A DNA stretch of 34,111 nucleotides. Origin: a virus. Position 1 is the first letter of the stretch; each line of letters opens with the position of its first letter. The notes beneath the pieces are model-generated. The model was not told the DNA's origin. It did not search any database and saw nothing but the letters and a program-made list of their open reading frames with translations. The translations under genes were made by a program, and so were the position numbers. Shown in pieces: positions 6,641 through 13,289 of the stretch. The stretch covers positions 1 through 34,111 of IMG/VR virus record IMGVR_UViG_3300044941_000516; one strand, 5' to 3'.

Positions 6641-6917
6641 GGTCGGCCCTCACGATCATGCCAATGGAGCCATCAGACAGCGGCGTGGACATAACGTCCC
6701 CTCGCCCCTGTAATTCCTGAGCCAGCACATAGGACGGCACTTCACCGAGCCGGGCGGAGTTTTCCTGAGACATAAAGAAGCCCAGCGCCCCAAAGCTGAG
6801 GATTACCCCAAGGCTCACAACAATGCCGAACAGGCCGGGGCGAAAGCGCTTTTCAAATGGCACTGACTTGCGCTCCCAGTATCCGCCAAGATGGCGGTTG
6901 TGCGATTTATGCTGCAT
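6633..6917 (-). CDS. Small single-pass membrane protein
   Basis: The 94-aa product (from MQHKSHNRHLGG) has a basic N-terminal segment of about 30 residues, then a membrane segment GLFGIVVSLGVILSFGALGF, then an exterior-type tail of about 40 residues. The topology by charge is N-terminus inside. A longer ORF to 7079 has no good start and would run through the upstream gene. It overlaps genes on both sides. Function unknown; early phage membrane proteins of this size are often host-takeover or exclusion factors. Confidence 0.6.
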   Translation of the reverse strand: MQHKSHNRHLGGYWERKSVPFEKRFRPGLFGIVVSLGVILSFGALGFFMSQENSARLGEVPSYVLAQELQGRGDVMSTPLSDGSIGMIVRADHE

Positions 6918-7137
6918 GGCCAACCCCCACTTTTTCCAGAACCGGGAAATAAAAGCTGACGCAATGCGCCATGCTCGCCGCACAGGTAAAATGCCCCTGC
7001 AGGAAATAGCTTCGCGCCAAGCGCAGGTCGTTCGCCATGATGCGGAGTGTTTCGGCGAGCACATAGATGGGCTGGCCAATGATACCGACCTTGCCGTGCA
7101 AGGCTGGCGGAGGATTGATGTTGGTGGATACAGGCAT
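6907..7137 (-). CDS. Small hypothetical protein
   Basis: The 76-aa product starts MPVSTNINPPPALHGKVGII at 7137 behind a GGAG site. A central helix (AETLRIMANDLRLARSYFLQ) is followed by a cysteine-containing hydrophobic stretch. No family is recognised. It overlaps the next gene by 11 bp. The upstream extension to 7251 overlaps the neighbouring gene and has no ribosome-binding site. Confidence 0.55.
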   Translation of the reverse strand: MPVSTNINPPPALHGKVGIIGQPIYVLAETLRIMANDLRLARSYFLQGHFTCAASMAHCVSFYFPVLEKVGVGHAA

Positions 7138-7156
7138 GTTGGCTCCGTGGTGGGGT

Positions 7157-7444
7157 TTAATAATTGTGGTTGTGCTGTGACCAGTGGCAGTCGTTCTCAA
7201 CGAGCCGCCCTTCATCAATGAAGTCGCTGTAATTGATGTGGCCATTGTCAATCAGGGCATCCAGCATGTCGGATGCAGCGCACTCGATAGCTTGCGAATT
7301 TTCCAGCCCTTCAAAGGCAAAATCTGCATTCCATTCCTTAGCGAGAAATGCCTCCAGCTTCTTTTGCAAAGACGCTTTGGCATCCCGTGCGCCTTCGGCA
7401 TTGGCGTGGATTTCGTCTTGAATTTCTTCTGCTGATTTCCGCAT
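7157..7444 (-). CDS. First gene of the leftward early operon, acidic hypothetical protein
   Basis: The 95-aa product begins MRKSAEEIQDEIHANAEGAR, is helical and acidic, and ends in a histidine- and asparagine-rich tail. A GGAGATAAGC leader gives a good ribosome-binding site. It is the promoter-proximal gene, about 20 nt after the predicted transcription start, so it should be the first protein made on derepression. The function is not recognised. Confidence 0.65.
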   Translation of the reverse strand: MRKSAEEIQDEIHANAEGARDAKASLQKKLEAFLAKEWNADFAFEGLENSQAIECAASDMLDALIDNGHINYSDFIDEGRLVENDCHWSQHNHNY

Positions 7445-7470
7445 TGCTTATCTCCGTGGTGGATAAGCAA

Positions 7471-7499
7471 TGTATGCCATATCGGCATATTCAATGCAA
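7471..7499 (-). promoter_or_regulatory. Predicted leftward early promoter (pL-like)
   Basis: On the minus strand there is a -35 TTGCAT (7499-7494), a 17-nt spacer and a -10 CATACA (7476-7471). The spacer contains operator 7473-7489. The -10 is weak by consensus, but the arrangement copies that of the stronger rightward promoter at 8887-8916 (TTGACG, 18 nt, CATACT, operator in the spacer), which raises confidence. Confidence 0.55.
7473..7489. promoter_or_regulatory. Repressor operator OL1
   Basis: The palindrome TATGCC-ATATC-GGCATA has two perfect 6-bp arms. It lies between the -35 and -10 of the leftward promoter, so a bound repressor would exclude RNA polymerase. Confidence 0.8.
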
Positions 7500-7506
7500 C
7501 AATAAA

Positions 7507-7525
7507 ATATGCCATATCGGCATAT
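7507..7525. promoter_or_regulatory. Repressor operator OL2
   Basis: The palindrome ATATGCC-ATATC-GGCATAT is centred 35 bp upstream of OL1, the same spacing as between the two operators at the rightward promoter. It probably supports cooperative repressor binding. Confidence 0.8.
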
Positions 7526-7552
7526 TCATATTTTGTGCCTTAACCAAGCCAT

Positions 7553-7584
7553 AAAAAAAGGGCCTTGCTATTGCAAAGGCCCTT
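7553..7584 (-). terminator. Intrinsic terminator of the repressor operon
   Basis: On the minus strand a GC-rich hairpin (GGGCCTT arm pairing with AAGGCCC, continued by TGC/GCA inside) is followed at once by seven T. It lies after the second lipoprotein gene and before the leftward promoter, so it separates lysogenic from early transcription. Confidence 0.85.
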
Positions 7585-7616
7585 CAGTCAGTAAATCCAG
7601 CGCTGTAAAGACGAAG

Positions 7617-7949
7617 CTACCTTACTTTACCCTTTCCGCGCACGCCTGCTTTGCAGTTATGCACACCCGTCATTTCGTCACGATCAACGATAAAGGCGGA
7701 GCCTTCCTTATCGATGCCAGCATAGCCTAGCTGCTTAGCCACTATTTTGGCCTTGGCTTCGCAGTTATCGCGAGCCGTCTGCCCCTCAGGCACGAAGGAA
7801 TACATGTTGTATTCCATCTTGAACCCGTCATCCGTTTCCACATAGCTGGTTTCTTTTCCCATGAGTCGGGCCTGCTGGCCGTCAATCTTGGTTGCGGCGT
7901 CCGTGCAACCGGCCACCAGAATTAAAGCGCAAACCGAAACAATCCTCAT
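7617..7949 (-). CDS. Small lipoprotein, repressor operon
   Basis: The 110-aa product has a short signal peptide and lipobox (MRIVSVCALILVAGC; lipidated Cys15). The mature part is charged with two further cysteines that could form a disulfide. It begins 7 nt after the preceding lipoprotein gene and ends just before the terminator, so it is transcribed with the repressor and should be made in the lysogen. The longer ORF to 8024 overlaps the neighbour. Function is unknown; superinfection exclusion or lysogenic conversion is a reasonable inference. Confidence 0.75.
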   Translation of the reverse strand: MRIVSVCALILVAGCTDAATKIDGQQARLMGKETSYVETDDGFKMEYNMYSFVPEGQTARDNCEAKAKIVAKQLGYAGIDKEGSAFIVDRDEMTGVHNCKAGVRGKGKVR

Positions 7950-7956
7950 GGTTTTG

Positions 7957-8235
7957 CTATTCTGAGGATTTACGACATTCAAAAACTTGTGTTGGCGGGC
8001 CTGAATAGCCAAGCACCCCCTCATTTACGGGCAAAGGAAACGCTATTTTCTTGTATTGAGCACAATGCTTTTCAGCTATTGGAGCAAAATCCTCCATATC
8101 CGACATAATGCGATCATATTTAATGCTTATGCTCCTTTCATTTTTGTAGGTCACCTCATAGGGCTTACCCCAGCCAACGGCACTGGAACAGCCGACAACG
8201 GCAATAAGTGGCAATAATTTAATGATCTTTATCAT
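7957..8235 (-). CDS. Small lipoprotein, repressor operon
   Basis: The 92-aa product has a signal peptide with lipobox (LPLIAVVGC, Cys16). The mature part contains ISIKYDRIM, AEKHCAQYKKIA and a terminal FECRK. I associate this spacing of two cysteines with a widespread group of small proteobacterial lipoproteins of unknown role. A GGGAG site precedes the ATG, which lies 9 nt after the repressor stop. It is co-transcribed with the repressor, so it is a candidate cell-envelope factor of the lysogen. Confidence 0.78.
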   Translation of the reverse strand: MIKIIKLLPLIAVVGCSSAVGWGKPYEVTYKNERSISIKYDRIMSDMEDFAPIAEKHCAQYKKIAFPLPVNEGVLGYSGPPTQVFECRKSSE

Positions 8236-8244
8236 AAGCTCCCT

Positions 8245-8829
8245 CTAGTACGCTTTTTTTACCCATTCAATCCGACATGCCCACTCTATTTCAACGCCCT
8301 CAATCTCCGGTGCGTTGTAGCTAGTAAGGCGGAACAATCCGTCTCGCATACCGCGCTTCAGCTCTTTCACGAACAGGCGGCCATCGCGCAGCTTAACGAT
8401 GCACTCTTTGCCAAGCAAGGCCGGGTCAAAGTCACAGTCGCGCGCATAGTAAATCAGGTCGCCATCTTTATAGGCGGGGTACATGCTATCGCCGCGCACC
8501 CGCAGGGCAACAGTGTTTTCTGGTAATCCAGCATGTCCCTCAACTTCTTCAAGCCCAGCGCCTTTTGCGTGGTCGTCAATGGCATAAACTTCAGCGCCTG
8601 CGCCTACATAACCAACGAGAGGAACGGTTTTTTTGGTATCCATCAGGTCTGTCGCACTACACTGAAGGGCTTTCGCAAAGCCCTGAATGTAATCAGCGGT
8701 CATCTTCATCCGACCGGATTCCAATTTGTACACTGTCATTTTGTCGATACCCATTGCATCCGCAACCTGCTGCTGAGTAATTCCAAGACGTTCGCGTACA
8801 CGCTTTACTGATTGTCCGGTGTTTTTCAT
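8245..8829 (-). CDS. LexA/CI-type phage repressor (S24 peptidase)
   Basis: The 194-aa repressor keeps the prophage silent. Residues 5-60 form an HTH_3 domain (RERLGITQQQVADAMGI, MTVYKLESG). The C-terminal S24 domain has the catalytic serine (RGDSM, Ser115) and lysine (FVKEL, Lys155). A possible self-cleavage bond is A77-G78 in VGAGAE, so RecA/SOS induction is likely. The start at MKNTGQ (8829) is chosen because the HTH begins there and an operator lies 9 bp upstream. There is no clear Shine-Dalgarno, so the message may be leaderless or weakly translated. Two lipoprotein genes follow in the same operon. Confidence 0.95.
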   Translation of the reverse strand: MKNTGQSVKRVRERLGITQQQVADAMGIDKMTVYKLESGRMKMTADYIQGFAKALQCSATDLMDTKKTVPLVGYVGAGAEVYAIDDHAKGAGLEEVEGHAGLPENTVALRVRGDSMYPAYKDGDLIYYARDCDFDPALLGKECIVKLRDGRLFVKELKRGMRDGLFRLTSYNAPEIEGVEIEWACRIEWVKKAY

Positions 8830-8837
8830 GCCAGCAC

Positions 8838-8854
8838 CATACCAATACGGCATA
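8838..8854. promoter_or_regulatory. Operator next to the repressor start (OR3-like)
   Basis: The site reads CATACC-AATAC-GGCATA: one perfect and one weaker arm. It ends 9 bp before the repressor ATG, so it is placed for autoregulation. Confidence 0.6.
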
Positions 8855-8862
8855 TCAATGAA

Positions 8863-8879
8863 ACTACCAGAGTGGCATA
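8863..8879. promoter_or_regulatory. Degenerate operator OR2
   Basis: One perfect arm, GGCATA (8874-8879), pairs with a poor arm, ACTACC. Its centre is 35 bp from OR1 and 25 bp from the OR3-like site. The 35-bp spacing matches the leftward pair. Confidence 0.5.
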
Positions 8880-8886
8880 TCTGGGC

Positions 8887-8916
8887 TTGACGATTAGTAT
8901 GCCATAATGGCATACT
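8887..8916 (+). promoter_or_regulatory. Predicted rightward early promoter (pR-like)
   Basis: There is a -35 TTGACG (8887-8892), an 18-nt spacer and a -10 CATACT (8911-8916). It drives the Cro-like gene at 8947 and probably the long rightward block behind it. Confidence 0.7.
8896..8916. promoter_or_regulatory. Repressor operator OR1
   Basis: AGTATGCC-ATAAT-GGCATACT has perfect 8-bp arms and is the best match of the operator set. It covers the spacer and the -10 of the rightward promoter. Confidence 0.85.
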
Positions 8917-8946
8917 TAATGTATCGCAATTAGGGGCAGTAATTAT

Positions 8947-9183
8947 ATGCACGCGTTAGAATCCTATCGAAAAGAGCGGAGAATGAGCCGCAAAAATTTG
9001 GCTGATGAGGCAGGGACTACAGCTTCGTCAATTTACCGATACGAACGCCTCGGCAGAATTCCTGACGCAGAAGCCATGCAAGGGCTTGTTAAGGCCACCA
9101 ACGGTCAAGTAACTCCAAATGATTTTTACCACATCACACTTCCCAGTATGGGCAGTAAAGGGATAGTTACGCACAAAAATTAA
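8947..9183 (+). CDS. Cro-like HTH regulator
   Basis: This 78-aa protein is divergent from the repressor gene. It has an HTH of the XRE type (MSRKNLADEAGTTASSIYRY, then ERLGRIPDAEAMQGL). The position and size fit a Cro-like antagonist that binds the same operators and shuts off repressor synthesis when the lytic programme starts. The C-terminus after residue 60 is short and polar. An AGGGGC stretch lies about 11 nt before the ATG. Confidence 0.85.
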   Translation: MHALESYRKERRMSRKNLADEAGTTASSIYRYERLGRIPDAEAMQGLVKATNGQVTPNDFYHITLPSMGSKGIVTHKN

Positions 9184-9229
9184 AAACAAAAAGTTAATTT
9201 TTTATTACACACAGGAAGGTGTAAGGGGC

Positions 9230-9352
9230 ATGAGTAGGCTGGGCATTCAACTGCTGCTGCTTTTTTTAGCGGCGATGGCCTTGATTGGGTTGGCGCAATG
9301 CACGTTTGCAGATGGCGCTTCCCGCGGTGATGTAACGCGGTGGTGGTGCTGA
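9230..9352 (+). CDS. Tiny membrane-anchored protein
   Basis: A 40-aa ORF preceded by a purine-rich leader (AAGGGGC) encodes one hydrophobic helix (IQLLLLFLAAMALIGLA) and a short polar tail rich in tryptophan and arginine at the end. It is followed 1 nt later by the next ORF. No family recognised. It is below the size of most gene callers; coupling and leader support it moderately. Confidence 0.5.
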   Translation: MSRLGIQLLLLFLAAMALIGLAQCTFADGASRGDVTRWWC

Positions 9353-9353
9353 T

Positions 9354-9524
9354 ATGAACGATGCCATTAATCGCCCAAAGACCATGCAAAGCCGACCAAT
9401 AAGGCTGGTGGAAGTCGATGAGTACCGACGCAACGGTTGGCAGGTGGAGCAGGCCGGGCCAGAAAAAGCGCTGGCCGTGCGCGATCTGCTTGCTGACGAT
9501 GTGATTTACGGGGTGCCGATATGA
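9354..9524 (+). CDS. Small hypothetical protein
   Basis: The 56-aa product starts MNDAINRPKTMQSRPIRLVE. It contains VDEYRRNGWQVEQAG, a pattern resembling short single-domain phage proteins of unknown role. The start lies 1 nt after the previous stop and the stop overlaps the next start (ATGA). Confidence 0.55.
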   Translation: MNDAINRPKTMQSRPIRLVEVDEYRRNGWQVEQAGPEKALAVRDLLADDVIYGVPI

Positions 9525-9673
9525 GCATTCATTTCCGTGCCCTAGAAATTCTCCGCTCTCTCGTGCAGTTGCGCCGGTTCAAAAAACAGTTCGGGCACAA
9601 TCAGGAATACATGAGGCGTGCCCGCAAGACGTGGGCAGATGTCGAGGCGCTGGTTGACGAGGCAGGGGCATAG
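9521..9673 (+). CDS. Small basic hypothetical protein
   Basis: The 50-aa, arginine-rich helical product starts MSIHFRALEILRSLVQLRRF. ATGA overlap with the preceding ORF and a 1-nt gap to the replication gene place it firmly in the rightward early operon. No function recognised. Confidence 0.5.
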   Translation: MSIHFRALEILRSLVQLRRFKKQFGHNQEYMRRARKTWADVEALVDEAGA

Positions 9674-9674
9674 C

Positions 9675-10517
9675 ATGACAACCAAGGGCGGCTATATCCT
9701 GCTTCACCGCCGCTTACGAAGCCATTATCTTTTCAAGCGCGAGCCTGAGACGGAGCGCGGCGCTTGGATTGATTTGCTTTTGCAGGCCAGCTACACGCCT
9801 CACCGGCTTCGCTGGAATAGCGAAATCATCACGGTCGGACGTGGCGAGGTTCCCACCAGCTACCGCAAGCTTGCTGAGCAATGGATGTGGGGCGTCAACT
9901 CTGTGCGGCGGTTTCTCTCCATTCTTGAGCAAGAGGGCATGGTTTCAACAAAAACTGATACAGGCTTCCTAATTGTAACCATCTGTAACTATGACACTTA
10001 TCAGGGTGAGTTAATAAACGCGGATACACCCTCGGACACAGTGCCGGACACACAGGCGGATACAAACATAAATAAAAGAAAAGAAAAGAAAGAAAATAAA
10101 TCTCCCCCTTCCCCCCTCTCTGCAAAGCAGGAGAAGGCGGAAAGGATAAGCAACCTGAGTAGCCTGCCCTTCGATTCACTGCCCGCTGAGTGGAGCGAAT
10201 GGGCGCACGGCGCAATGGGTTGGGATGCGGAAACGATAGCCGATGTGTGGGCTAATTTCCGAGACTACTGGCGGCGCAAAAACGGCAAATCCGGGTTAAA
10301 ATCCGATTGGCCAGCGGCATGGCGCGTTTGGTGCAGGAAGGAAGGCATACGGCCAGCAAAGCCCAGTGCCTCTCAGGGCAATGTGCAAAGGCCCATGTCC
10401 GATAGCGACAGGGCGCGAAGCTATGCGTTCCAGCTCCGCAAGGCCAACGTCATGGATGCCAGCAAAGAGCGCTGGCTCAAGGCGTATGAGGAAAAACATG
10501 GAGTGGTAGTGGCGTGA
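9675..10517 (+). CDS. Phage replication initiator (O-like)
   Basis: The 280-aa protein has an N-terminal winged-helix-like domain (GGYILLHRRLRSHYLFKRE, later LAEQWMWGVNSVRRFLSILE), a lysine-rich low-complexity linker (residues about 115-155) and a C-terminal domain with WANFRDYWRRKNG and DWPAAWRVWCRK, as found in lambda-O-like and DnaT/helicase-loader-type phage proteins. It would bind the origin and recruit host helicase. No phage helicase, loader or polymerase gene follows, so host replication enzymes must be used. ATG 9675 is chosen over 9618 because the earlier start overlaps the neighbour. An apparent origin lies inside the linker-coding part. Confidence 0.8.
   Translation: MTTKGGYILLHRRLRSHYLFKREPETERGAWIDLLLQASYTPHRLRWNSEIITVGRGEVPTSYRKLAEQWMWGVNSVRRFLSILEQEGMVSTKTDTGFLIVTICNYDTYQGELINADTPSDTVPDTQADTNINKRKEKKENKSPPSPLSAKQEKAERISNLSSLPFDSLPAEWSEWAHGAMGWDAETIADVWANFRDYWRRKNGKSGLKSDWPAAWRVWCRKEGIRPAKPSASQGNVQRPMSDSDRARSYAFQLRKANVMDASKERWLKAYEEKHGVVVA
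10021..10121 (+). other. Putative replication origin: four 12-bp iterons and an A-rich tract
   Basis: CGGAYACA repeats start at 10021, 10033, 10045 and 10057, exactly 12 bp apart. They are followed by an almost purely A/G stretch with a few T (about 10062-10100) and then a pure pyrimidine stretch (10101-10121). Iterons next to an easily melted region inside the initiator gene is the arrangement of the lambda origin. The same DNA codes for a D-T repeat and a K/E-rich linker in the protein. Confidence 0.6.
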
Positions 10518-10627
10518 TTCATTTTGTGAAAGCTTGGTTATTCATCGTTGCGGTGTGCCTTCTGTGGCTTTGGCTCGCCCCAGAGCTGCTCAGCGGGAGC
10601 AATGGGGGTGACGATGCTGACTGCTAA
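10514..10627 (+). CDS. Tiny membrane protein with GTG start
   Basis: A 37-aa ORF starts with GTG overlapping the stop of the initiator gene (GTGA) and ends 14 bp inside the terminase small subunit gene. It encodes one strong hydrophobic helix (AWLFIVAVCLLWLWLAPELL) and an acidic tail GGDDADC. No family recognised. The coupling argues for translation. Confidence 0.45.
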   Translation: MIHFVKAWLFIVAVCLLWLWLAPELLSGSNGGDDADC

Positions 10628-11222
10628 GCAGCGCATGTTCGTGGTGGAGTACCTGAAAGACCTGAATGGCACTCAGGCAGCAATCAGGGCGGGGTACAGT
10701 GTGGATAGCGCCCAGCAGATCGGTTCGGAGAACCTGTCAAAACCTTTGATTGCCGAAGCGATTGAAAGGGCCATGAAGCGACGTGAGGAAAGGACTCAGG
10801 TAACGGTCAACAAGGTCGTGGAGGAGCTGGCGAAAATGGCCTTCTCTAATTTGGGTGATTACTTCACGGTATTGGAATCAGGGGAAGCTGTGGTTGACCT
10901 TACCGGCGCTGATGATCACCAGCTTGCCGCGTTGTCCGAAATTACCGTGGACGAATACGTTGAGGGGCGTGGCGATGATGCACGGGCGGTAAAGCGCGTG
11001 AAAATCAAAATGGCCGACAAACAGGCCGCGCTTGTCCAATTGGGGCGGCATTTGGGCATGTTCAACGACAAGCTGAGATTAGAGGATTTGAGAGAGCGTA
11101 GCGACGATGACATTGCCAAGGAACTTCGAGAGCTTGTTGGGGTTGCCAGTAAAATCGCAGCAAAGGGCGATAGAGCTGATACGGGAAATGGAGCGACGGG
11201 AGCGGACGAGGCGGATGAATGA
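10614..11222 (+). CDS. terS: Terminase small subunit
   Basis: The 202-aa product resembles Terminase_2 small subunits, which recognise phage DNA for packaging. The N-terminal DNA-binding part is LTAKQRMFVVEYLKDLNGTQ, then AIRAGYS and IGSENLSKP; the centre has the typical VNKVVEELAKMAFSNLGDY. The ATG at 10614 follows GGGGG at 5 nt; a start at 10602 is possible. The final 39 codons overlap the large subunit ORF in another frame if the long start of that gene is used. Confidence 0.92.
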   Translation: MLTAKQRMFVVEYLKDLNGTQAAIRAGYSVDSAQQIGSENLSKPLIAEAIERAMKRREERTQVTVNKVVEELAKMAFSNLGDYFTVLESGEAVVDLTGADDHQLAALSEITVDEYVEGRGDDARAVKRVKIKMADKQAALVQLGRHLGMFNDKLRLEDLRERSDDDIAKELRELVGVASKIAAKGDRADTGNGATGADEADE

Positions 11223-12528
11223 TTACCGCCCCTATGCCAAGCAAGCTGAATTCCATGCGGCGGGAAAAGCCAAGCGCGAGCGCCTGTTCATGGCGGGCAA
11301 CCAGCTTGGCAAGACATGGGCGGGCGGCTTCGAGGCGGCCATGCACACCACGGGCTTATATCCCCATTGGTGGCTTGGCAAGCGCTTCACTGCCCCCACG
11401 GCTGGATGGGCTGCAGGCATAACCTCAGAATCCACCCGCGATACAGTGCAGCGCATCTTGCTTGGCAGGCCGGGGGATTTTGGCACTGGCGCTATCCCAA
11501 AGGATTGCATCGATGATATCGTCACTGCGCGGGGTACGCCGGATGCTATTGCATCGGTCAGAGTGAAGCACGCGGCTGGCGGGTTTTCCACCATCAACTT
11601 CAAATCCTACAATCAGGGGCGCGAAAAGTGGCAGGGCGAGACGCTCGATTGGGTGTGGTTCGATGAGGAGCCACCTGCGGAGATATACAGCGAGGGACTT
11701 ACCCGCACGAATGCCACAGGCGGCATAGTCTGGATGACCTTTACACCGCTGCTGGGCATGAGCGAGGTGGTTATGCGCTTCCTCAAGGAAGAATCCCCCG
11801 GCACGCATGTGACGAAGATGACGATTGACGACGCAGAGCATTACACGCCGGAGCAGCGAGAAGCCATTGTTGCCAGCTACCCCGCACATGAGCGCGAGGC
11901 GCGGGCAAAGGGCATACCACAGCTTGGCAGTGGCCGGGTGTTTCCTGTGACGGAAGAGTCAATCACGGCGCAGCCCTTCAAGATTCCGCATCACTGGCCA
12001 GTAATCGGCGGCATGGATTTTGGCTGGGATCACCCTTTCGCCGCTATCCGTCTCGCATGGGACAGGGACAGCGATGTTTACTATGTCACTCACGCATATC
12101 GCCAGCGCGAGGCCACGCCTATTTTGCACGTTGCGGCGATAAAGTCTTGGGGGGCAACCTTGCCGTGGGCATGGCCGCATGATGGCTTGCAGCATAGCAA
12201 GGATAGCGGTGAACCGCTTGCAGCCCAATACCGCCGCAACGGGCTGAACATGCTGCACGAGCGGGCGCGTTTCGATGACGGCACTGACGGCGTGGAGGCG
12301 GGAGTGCTGGAAATGCTGGAGCGGATGCAAACCGGCAGGCTCAAGGTGTTCGCGCACCTGTCAGACTGGTTTGAGGAATTCCGCATGTATCACCGCAAGG
12401 ACGGCAAGCTTGTGAAAGAGCGCGACGACCTTATTTGCGCGACACGCTATGCGATCATGATGCGGCGCTACGCAAGGGTGGCAACGGCTCAGCAGCCAAA
12501 CCAACTGAGGGTAGATTTGGGGATATGA
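11107..12528 (+). CDS. terL: Terminase large subunit
   Basis: The 473-aa packaging motor has a Walker A GNQLGKT (64-70), a Walker B WVWFDEE (182-188) and an RNase-H-like nuclease domain with D304 (GGMDFGW) and a late acidic motif ERDDLICATRYA. Two starts compete. ATG 11215 overlaps the small-subunit stop and has the standard operon look, but the preceding residues (IELIREMERRERTRR) match the charged helix that precedes YRPYAKQAEFHAAG in related terminases as I recall them. I therefore give ATG 11107. That start makes a 116-bp out-of-frame overlap with terS. Confidence 0.93.
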   Translation: MTLPRNFESLLGLPVKSQQRAIELIREMERRERTRRMNDYRPYAKQAEFHAAGKAKRERLFMAGNQLGKTWAGGFEAAMHTTGLYPHWWLGKRFTAPTAGWAAGITSESTRDTVQRILLGRPGDFGTGAIPKDCIDDIVTARGTPDAIASVRVKHAAGGFSTINFKSYNQGREKWQGETLDWVWFDEEPPAEIYSEGLTRTNATGGIVWMTFTPLLGMSEVVMRFLKEESPGTHVTKMTIDDAEHYTPEQREAIVASYPAHEREARAKGIPQLGSGRVFPVTEESITAQPFKIPHHWPVIGGMDFGWDHPFAAIRLAWDRDSDVYYVTHAYRQREATPILHVAAIKSWGATLPWAWPHDGLQHSKDSGEPLAAQYRRNGLNMLHERARFDDGTDGVEAGVLEMLERMQTGRLKVFAHLSDWFEEFRMYHRKDGKLVKERDDLICATRYAIMMRRYARVATAQQPNQLRVDLGI

Positions 12529-12950
12529 CGGAAGAGGTTAAATACATCCGGCCTGCGGGTGAGGCAGAATGGTTCGTGGTTTTCGATAAGCGCCGGACGA
12601 AGCGCTGCCGCTGGTGGCATTGGGTGGCTGATTACCCGTGGAGCCATGTTTATCTGCTGAAAAGCATCAATGACGGGCTGGGTACGCTTATCGTCAATCC
12701 TCTCCCCGGCGGCATTATCGTGCTGGAGCAACCGCTTCCCGTCTGGCGCTTCATAGACGCGCTGGATGAGGTCACTGCCGTGCTGTGGCACCGTACTGAA
12801 CTGTCAGAATTCGCGCAGCCTCGGAAGCAATTTCTCTACTCCTGCATCGGGGTGGCTAAAGCTGTGTTACATGTTGAAGGGCTAGGTGTTCAAACTCCCT
12901 ACCGGCTTTATGAGCGCCTTTTGGGTATGGGAGCCAAAAAGATTAGGTGA
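12525..12950 (+). CDS. Possible permuted NlpC/P60-like protein
   Basis: The 141-aa product starts at ATG 12525, overlapping the terminase stop (ATGA). A conserved-looking WSHV (His41), a central beta-strand region, and a cysteine at the start of a helix (YSCIGVAKAVL, Cys107), followed by TPYRLYERLL, give the order His then Cys. That order is characteristic of circularly permuted papain-like (LRAT/YiiX-type) folds rather than canonical NlpC/P60. Proteins like this occur beside podophage terminases, but I know no proven role. It may cut peptidoglycan peptides or be structural. Confidence 0.6.
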   Translation: MTEEVKYIRPAGEAEWFVVFDKRRTKRCRWWHWVADYPWSHVYLLKSINDGLGTLIVNPLPGGIIVLEQPLPVWRFIDALDEVTAVLWHRTELSEFAQPRKQFLYSCIGVAKAVLHVEGLGVQTPYRLYERLLGMGAKKIR

Positions 12951-12956
12951 GGTTTT

Positions 12957-13289
12957 ATGGAGGCGGCACTTCCGGTTATCAGTCAAGTGGTAGGCATTGC
13001 TAGTGGTGTTGCGGGCGTTGCAAGCGGTATAGGAGCCCTAACCTCTTCCCAAAAGCAGGCCAAACAGGCAAAATCCGACCGCGAAGCGTATGACGCTCAA
13101 GTGGCCGACCAGAAAAAGCAGGTTGCGACTCAGCAAAAGAAGGTGGCAACGGAGCAACGAGCCTCCGAATTGCAATACGTCCAGCGCCTGAAAGCAGGCC
13201 GCACGGGTGGCCGACGCAGCCTTTTCACCGGACTCGAAACTGGCGTTAATGATGCCGCTGCTTCAGGCCTGAGGTCAACGCTTGGATGA
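12957..13289 (+). CDS. Small virion-associated membrane-active protein
   Basis: The 110-aa product has a glycine/alanine-rich N-terminal hydrophobic segment (VVGIASGVAGVASGIGAL), a lysine/glutamine-rich coiled coil (about 30-70) and a C-terminal KAGRTGGRRSLFTGLETGV motif. I have seen this pattern in small podophage proteins near ejection or head genes. It might be a minor virion or DNA-ejection component. ATGA coupling to the following glycosyltransferase is present. Confidence 0.55.
   Translation: MEAALPVISQVVGIASGVAGVASGIGALTSSQKQAKQAKSDREAYDAQVADQKKQVATQQKKVATEQRASELQYVQRLKAGRTGGRRSLFTGLETGVNDAAASGLRSTLG

Noticed and set aside
10514-12950. Phage helicase, polymerase or RNA polymerase gene
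   Set aside because: All frames here are explained by small ORFs and terminase; no such motifs appear anywhere in the window.
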